Assembly (NCBI GenBank): GCA_002778195.1
Contig: PCDI01000003.1
Location: 1-64,000, forward strand
From: Raffaelea ambrosiae
Lineage: Eukaryota > Ascomycota > Sordariomycetes > Ophiostomatales > Ophiostomataceae
Direction of reading: 5' to 3'
DNA length: 64,000 bases
Of the stretch, positions 59,738 through 64,000 are shown piece after piece (positions within the stretch are counted from its first letter, which is position 1; the number at the start of each line of letters is the position of its first letter). Below the pieces are notes generated by a model. It searched no databases, was not told the origin of the DNA, and saw only the letters and a program-made list of their open reading frames with translations. A program made the position numbers and the translations under genes.

Positions 59738-60637
59738 CTATCGTTTCCACGGCCGGTCCCCGTCTGCGAGCGCCTCCATATCCGTGCCCACCATGCGTGT
59801 CGGCAGGCCGCTCCGCCGTCGCTCCTCGTCGCTCGTGAACAGGTGCTGGTCCACGCCCCAGGGGTTGCGTGCCCGCCGCTTGCCGGCCAGGAGCTCGCCG
59901 ACGCCATGCGTGTCTTCGACCCAGTGATCGACTACCGCGTGAGCACCCTCCATAGCCTTGGCCTTGTCGGGAGCTGTTGCTGCTGTTGCTGCTGTTGCTG
60001 CTGTCGATGCTGTCGACCCCGAAGCAGGCGCTGTCGCGGCTGCTCCCAGGCCAAACCCTGGCGGCAGGTTGGGCGGGTTGATGCCGATAAACGAGATGCG
60101 GTCGAGCGGGAAATCTATGGCGTCCGGTCCGCAGTGGCCGTCGACAAGACGGTGCTGCTTGAAGGCGTGGCTGACGATGGTCAGTCGCTCGGGCCAGCTG
60201 CCGGTGGCGCGCCAAAAGACCAGCAGGCTGAAGAGGATGTTGTAGTACGAGTCGAGAGCCTGTTCGTCTACGAGGACACGAGGATGCAGGGCCATGGGCG
60301 AGAGGGGGTGGTCTTCTGTGAGCGGTGTTTGTTTCTTGTCCTTTTCCTCGACTTTCAAGTACCCAAAATAGTCGTTGGCTGCGGCCAGGTTGGCATAGCT
60401 GCGTGCCTCGGACAGCTTCGTCTCGGGACGTGTAGGCCCGCCAGAATAGACCACCAGGGCGCGCTCGTCCTCAGCCAGAACGCGCAAGCCGGCCTTGATG
60501 TGCTCAATAAACGTGGGCGTCTCACCGGCCTTGTAGGCTTCGATGAGCCACTCGGCCTCGTCGTGGCCGTGTTGGGGACCGCCGAGCCATATACCATGGC
60601 CGCAGACGACAACCAGGTGGTTGGGCGAGGCCATCAT
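59738..60637 (-). CDS. DUF218 family protein (YdcF-like)
   Basis: A single exon codes for 299 residues. Recognisable pieces are the opening HLVVVCGHGIWLGG, a central VVYSGGPTRPETKLSEARSY and the later RLTIVSHAFKQHRLV, which correspond to the three conserved elements of DUF218/YdcF proteins, a family that may bind nucleotides. No biochemical role is settled for the fungal members. A low-complexity Ala/Thr/Ser insert (about 205-225) is coded by a CTG-rich repeat at 59970-60012. The start has two adjacent ATG codons (60637 and 60634). It lies 211 bp downstream of dihydrofolate synthase on the same strand. Confidence 0.85.
   Translation of the reverse strand: MMASPNHLVVVCGHGIWLGGPQHGHDEAEWLIEAYKAGETPTFIEHIKAGLRVLAEDERALVVYSGGPTRPETKLSEARSYANLAAANDYFGYLKVEEKDKKQTPLTEDHPLSPMALHPRVLVDEQALDSYYNILFSLLVFWRATGSWPERLTIVSHAFKQHRLVDGHCGPDAIDFPLDRISFIGINPPNLPPGFGLGAAATAPASGSTASTAATAATAATAPDKAKAMEGAHAVVDHWVEDTHGVGELLAGKRRARNPWGVDQHLFTSDEERRRSGLPTRMVGTDMEALADGDRPWKR
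59970..60012 (+). repeat. GCTGTTGCT repeat inside the DUF218 gene
   Basis: A 9-bp unit is repeated in frame and codes for Ala/Thr runs on the minus strand. Such a tract may vary in length between strains. Confidence 0.85.
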
Positions 60638-60848
60638 CAAACAGAAGACGCAGAGCAGGCCCTGTGATGTTGTGCGGGTTGAATTGGGACCCCTTGGATC
60701 ACAGAGAAAAAGGTCAAGGAAAAGGCAGGTGGGGATATTGTCATGTGACTTGCATGTTGTTGAAGACCAAAGGTAGCGAAGAGGCAGAGCAAGCAAACCG
60801 AGATACCTATGCTGCCCGAGTTCTTCTCTCTTTTTTCCCTTTTTTTCT

Positions 60849-62294
60849 TCATGGAAGGCCTGTTTCAGCACCAGCTGCTCGGAGCAACCGCAGCGTGCTT
60901 GACACCAGGTAGAGGCTGCCGGCAATGACAATGGGACCTCCACCCGAGTTCCCATCAGCTGCCCATTGGAGAGCCTTGGTCAAGTTGGCTTCCACTCCCA
61001 GAGACTCGTCATCTGCACAGAATTGGTCATCTGAGGACACGCCCATGGCCGTAGCTTGGCTGAGAATCTTATGTGGCACCGCCGGCTTCACCCATGGCAT
61101 GCCGTCCACAGGACCAAACCGGACGGCGGCCACGCGGTCGCCAGGGCGCAGCAGCGGCTGCAGAACCGAGACGAGGTCTTTGCCATGCGACGCAGCCAAA
61201 ACCCAAGAGATTCTAGATGTGCCACCAGCAGAAGGTCCGGATGCTGCCGCTGGTCGTAGATGTTTGTCCACGTAGGCGCCGAGGACCTCGGCCGATTGTT
61301 CATTGTGTGCGCCATCGAGCAATGCCGGGACGCTGAATGAATTATCCTTTGTGGCATCTCCACCACGTCCTGACAGAACTGCCCCGATGTCGACTTGCTG
61401 CAGACGGCCCGGCCACCGGACATTCTTCACGATCGACGCCAGAAACGTCCGGCGTTTATCGTCACCCTCCGGTGCACCGTCGTCCGGGGTCGCACCACCG
61501 CGCTGGCCCATGGCAATTCGGAACGCCGTGTAGGCACAGGCCAAATTTGTCAGTTGGTGCGGCTCCAGTCCCAAGCTGACGCCGTCCTTGTCCGCCAGCA
61601 GCAAGGTCGACGGGTCGGGGTACACCAGCGTGGCTCCGACCTGGGCAGCATGCGCCTCGAGGGCGGCGCGGACAGGTGCGTCCTCGCGGTTGGCTGGATC
61701 GACGACGCAGGGCACGCCGGCACGCATGATGCCGGCCTTGTTGGCGGCAATGGCAGCCGTGGTCGAGCCGAGGAGAGACTGGTGGTCGAGTCCGATGCGG
61801 GTGATGACGGTGACGGCGCGATCGGCGCGCATGGCCGTGGTGGCGTCGCCCACGCCGCCCAGGCCGGTCTCGACGACGCAGATGGCAGACGACGCTGACG
61901 GCTGCTGCTGTGCTTCTTCTTCTTCTTTTTCTCCCTCGGTCCCCGGCAGCGGCGGCCAGGTGGTCCCCCACACCTCAAAGGTGGTGGCGGCGAGGAGCTC
62001 AAACTCGGTGGCCTGGATATGGTGCGTGCGGTCTCGCTTGAGGACGGCCTGCTCGGCGTCGCGAAACACCGACTCGGCCACGACGTGCTCGTCGACGACG
62101 ACACAGTCCCAGCGATCGACCAGGTGCGGTGACGTGAAGCGGCCGACGGGCACGCCGCGGGCGTGCAACATGGCCGAGAGGTAGGCGCAGACGGAGCCTT
62201 TGCCATTGGTACCGGTGACGTGGATGGCCTTCCAGGTCGGAGGCGGCGCCTGCTGCAAAAGACGGCCAATCCGGGCCAGGCCGAGGTCGATCAT
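60849..62294 (-). CDS. FOL3: Dihydrofolate synthase (FolC/Fol3 type)
   Basis: This enzyme joins dihydropteroate and glutamate to make dihydrofolate, an ATP-dependent Mur-ligase-fold reaction of folate synthesis. One exon of 481 residues starts MIDLGLARIGRLL, the usual start of the fungal enzyme. The P-loop is GTNGKGSV (28-35). The substrate loop GRFTSPHLVDRWDCV is conserved, and GLGGVGDATTAM with GLDHQSLLG matches the FolC second signature. The Mur C-terminal region is seen in VPALLDGAHNEQSAEVLGAY and VLAASHGKDL. A KEEEE/Gln-rich insertion (about 122-133) looks like a loop. The first-glutamate enzyme (Fol3) rather than the folylpolyglutamate synthase (Met7) is favoured by overall length and by the N-terminus; this is the main uncertainty. 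Confidence 0.88.
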   Translation of the reverse strand: MIDLGLARIGRLLQQAPPPTWKAIHVTGTNGKGSVCAYLSAMLHARGVPVGRFTSPHLVDRWDCVVVDEHVVAESVFRDAEQAVLKRDRTHHIQATEFELLAATTFEVWGTTWPPLPGTEGEKEEEEAQQQPSASSAICVVETGLGGVGDATTAMRADRAVTVITRIGLDHQSLLGSTTAAIAANKAGIMRAGVPCVVDPANREDAPVRAALEAHAAQVGATLVYPDPSTLLLADKDGVSLGLEPHQLTNLACAYTAFRIAMGQRGGATPDDGAPEGDDKRRTFLASIVKNVRWPGRLQQVDIGAVLSGRGGDATKDNSFSVPALLDGAHNEQSAEVLGAYVDKHLRPAAASGPSAGGTSRISWVLAASHGKDLVSVLQPLLRPGDRVAAVRFGPVDGMPWVKPAVPHKILSQATAMGVSSDDQFCADDESLGVEANLTKALQWAADGNSGGGPIVIAGSLYLVSSTLRLLRAAGAETGLP

Positions 62295-62655
62295 GGCGCG
62301 GGTGAGAGGTGTGATGTTGTCGAGGTATTTGTGTAAGCGAGAGGAAATGTGAGAGAAGAGTGAGAGAGATCGTCGATAATTAACAGCAACTAACTACGAA
62401 AATTTGCCGTATTCGAAAAAAAAATCCACCAAACTACAATAAATAAGCACAATAGAAATTCAATCTATTCACAAAACCACGACAAACGCCACGCAGAAAC
62501 GAGCCAACGTTCAAGTTGACAACTTAAGGAGTTTCGAATTTTTTTTTTGCTCAAATTTGTTTATTTTACGATTTTTTTGTCTGTTGCCAATGGACGCAAC
62601 CGTTTTCTTTTTACTATTGTGTAAACTTTGCATGAAGAACAACCCCAGTACCAAA
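62295..62655. other. Short AT-rich intergenic region
   Basis: Contains the promoter of the folate gene and the 3' end of the cap methyltransferase gene. No gene is visible. Confidence 0.5.
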
Positions 62656-64000
62656 CTATACCTTGTAAAAGCAAAACCCAGCATAGAGGCCAGCAGCCTC
62701 ATACTCTTCAGGACTCACAAGCAGCTCGCCAGTGTTTCTGTCCCGCACCGACATGCGTTCGCTGAGCGGGCCCAGCGTGCGGTCGTCCTTCTCTGACTCC
62801 CAGATCTCGGGGAACGTCTTGTGGTACTGCAGTTCCAGATTGTAGTCTTCGGCCAGGGCACGGAAGGCATGCCATGGCACCACGTACTCGGGCACCGAGT
62901 CAACGGCCTCGCTCAGATAAAAATTGTACTTCCAGCCGAATGGCGGCCGGAACACGCCATCGGCTGGCGTTGCGCCCGGAAACCGAACCCGGTAGATGGT
63001 GTTGCCCCATTCGGCCACAGGCTCCTCGGATGCCTCGCCCTCTTCCTTCTCTTCGCCTTCCTCCTTGTCATCATCGGCCTTTGGCACTTCTCCGTTGCCC
63101 TCCTTCTCCCCTTGCTCCTTCTTCTTCTTCTCCTCCAGCTCGGTATTGAACTGCCGGACCCGCTCGCCAATGGCGTCCGAGTTTGGGATGCAGCCAATAA
63201 ACCGCCCGCCCTTCTTGAGGGCGGATGACACGTTCTTCAGCATGATCCGCGCCTTCTCCTCCGTCTCGAATGCGTAGTGCATGCAGAACATCATGCTGAC
63301 TACGTCGAAGCCCTTGCGAGACAGCGGATTTGAGTCAAACCCGACGTCCTGGATCAGGTTGATGTCGCCGATGCTCTCACCGAAACAGTCCTTGACCACG
63401 AACCGGCCATCAAAGATTCGTGGCGGCGGCCGGTTGTGATGGTGGTAGCCGCCCCGTCCTCCGCGGCCGCCTCCGCGGCCGCCTCCGCGGCCGCCACGCT
63501 GCACCATGTCGCGGTACCGGTCGCGCGCCTGCTCGATGCTGATATCGGCCGGATCGAGGCCAACGTACAGCTGCACCTTTTGCGGTGCCTGCTGCCACTT
63601 GCCCAAGTCGCCGCCCTTGCCGCAGCCAATGTCGAGCACCAGCAGCTCTGGGGTCCCATGGCCACCGCCGCGCTCCTCAAAGTCTTCGTCGGGTGAGAAC
63701 TTTTGGATGATGCAGCTCTTGACCCAGTTGTTGAACGACCGCAGGCCCTTGATGGTGCTGGCCGTCTTGCGCCACTCGCGGCCACGCTGGGGCACCGAGT
63801 TGTAGTGTGTGCGGACGACGTCGTCCACGAGTGCCCGTTGCCGCTGCTCTCGTTCCTCCTGCTCCTTGATCTGCCGGTCGCGCTCGATGGCCCGCTGACG
63901 GATGGCCTCGCGCTCCGACTCGGTGATGCGGGCACGCTGGCCTGGCCGCTTGGGCTTCCGCGGAGCCTGCTCACCACCACCGCCGCCGCCGCCGCCGCCG
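62656..64000 (-). CDS. ABD1: mRNA cap guanine-N7 methyltransferase (Abd1 type), 5' end beyond the window
   Basis: Abd1 methylates the guanine cap of nascent mRNA in the nucleus, using S-adenosylmethionine. Only 447 C-terminal residues lie in the window; the frame is open at position 64000, so the N-terminus is missing. A charged stretch (ERDRQIKEQEEREQRQRALV) leads into VRTHYNSVPQRGREWR and FNNWVKSCIIQKFSP, then the SAM-binding motif VLDIGCGKGGDLGKW. Later come GFDVVSMMFCMHYAFE, KKGGRFIGCIPNSDAI and the cap-binding part FGWKYNFYLSEAVDSVPEYV. Between helix and strand (RDMVQ and FDGRFVVKDCFG) sits an RGG-rich insertion coded by a GC-rich repeat (about 63430-63500). A long acidic loop (EEKKKKEQGEKEG to GEASEEP) is a second insertion. 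The visible coding region has no intron. Confidence 0.92.
   Translation of the reverse strand, partial: GGGGGGGGGEQAPRKPKRPGQRARITESEREAIRQRAIERDRQIKEQEEREQRQRALVDDVVRTHYNSVPQRGREWRKTASTIKGLRSFNNWVKSCIIQKFSPDEDFEERGGGHGTPELLVLDIGCGKGGDLGKWQQAPQKVQLYVGLDPADISIEQARDRYRDMVQRGGRGGGRGGGRGGRGGYHHHNRPPPRIFDGRFVVKDCFGESIGDINLIQDVGFDSNPLSRKGFDVVSMMFCMHYAFETEEKARIMLKNVSSALKKGGRFIGCIPNSDAIGERVRQFNTELEEKKKKEQGEKEGNGEVPKADDDKEEGEEKEEGEASEEPVAEWGNTIYRVRFPGATPADGVFRPPFGWKYNFYLSEAVDSVPEYVVPWHAFRALAEDYNLELQYHKTFPEIWESEKDDRTLGPLSERMSVRDRNTGELLVSPEEYEAAGLYAGFCFYKV

Overview
This window looks like nuclear DNA from a filamentous ascomycete, most likely a Sordariomycete (class-level inference from the gene set and protein wording; I cannot name the genus). 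It has GC-rich genes, short introns with GT..AG borders and CTAAC/CTGAC branch sites, kozak-like starts such as CCACCATG, and fungal-specific families: a VIVID-type LOV photoreceptor, a SepH-type septation kinase, an Ice2-type ER protein, a GH7 cellobiohydrolase and a POT peptide transporter. I support 20 protein-coding genes and one tRNA gene. I rebuilt exon structures by hand from splice signals and reading phase, so the multi-exon coordinates are models, not confirmed transcripts.

Layout. 1-2566 is gene-free. 2567-5023 (-) is a Gyp1-type TBC Rab-GAP with tiny 5' exons. 5806-9402 (+) is an Hrp1-type two-RRM protein with a 1.5 kb intron. 9994-10962 (-) is a PhyH-type dioxygenase. 11539-11642 (+) is an intron-containing tRNA-Ala. 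12416-13617 (+) is an alpha/beta hydrolase. 14294-19877 (-) is the large SepH/Cdc7-type kinase, followed by 3.5 kb without a recognisable gene. 23389-24084 (+) is a small secreted protein, converging on a sulfotransferase-like gene at 24266-25181 (-). 26985-29142 (+) is a PTR2-type transporter and 29915-30689 (+) a conserved fungal protein of unknown role. 32217-35061 (-) is a low-complexity protein of unknown role, 37020-38598 (-) ICE2, 40723-42204 (-) the SUMO ligase NSE2/MMS21. 43914-44680 (+) is a vivid-like photoreceptor, tail-to-tail with the GH7 cellobiohydrolase at 45235-46920 (-). 49421-49816 (-) is a SnoaL/NTF2-like protein, 50399-51873 (-) an Fpg-type DNA glycosylase, 54274-56458 (-) a serine carboxypeptidase, 57568-59468 (+) a membrane-anchored protein of unknown role. 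59738-60637 (-) DUF218, 60849-62294 (-) dihydrofolate synthase and 62656-64000 (-, cut by the window edge) the mRNA cap guanine-N7 methyltransferase form a closely spaced same-strand run.

The genes are mostly independent housekeeping loci (trafficking, RNA 3'-end processing, septation, DNA repair, folate, capping) mixed with nutrition and sensing genes. I see no secondary-metabolite cluster, transposon, CRISPR or viral element. The most unusual features are a 10-nt micro-exon, a 1.5 kb repeat-bearing intron in the Hrp1 gene, short tandem repeats inside several introns, a potential G-quadruplex array upstream of the peptide transporter, and an RGG-box inserted within the cap methyltransferase fold. 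I did not find strong evidence for a wholly new biological system.
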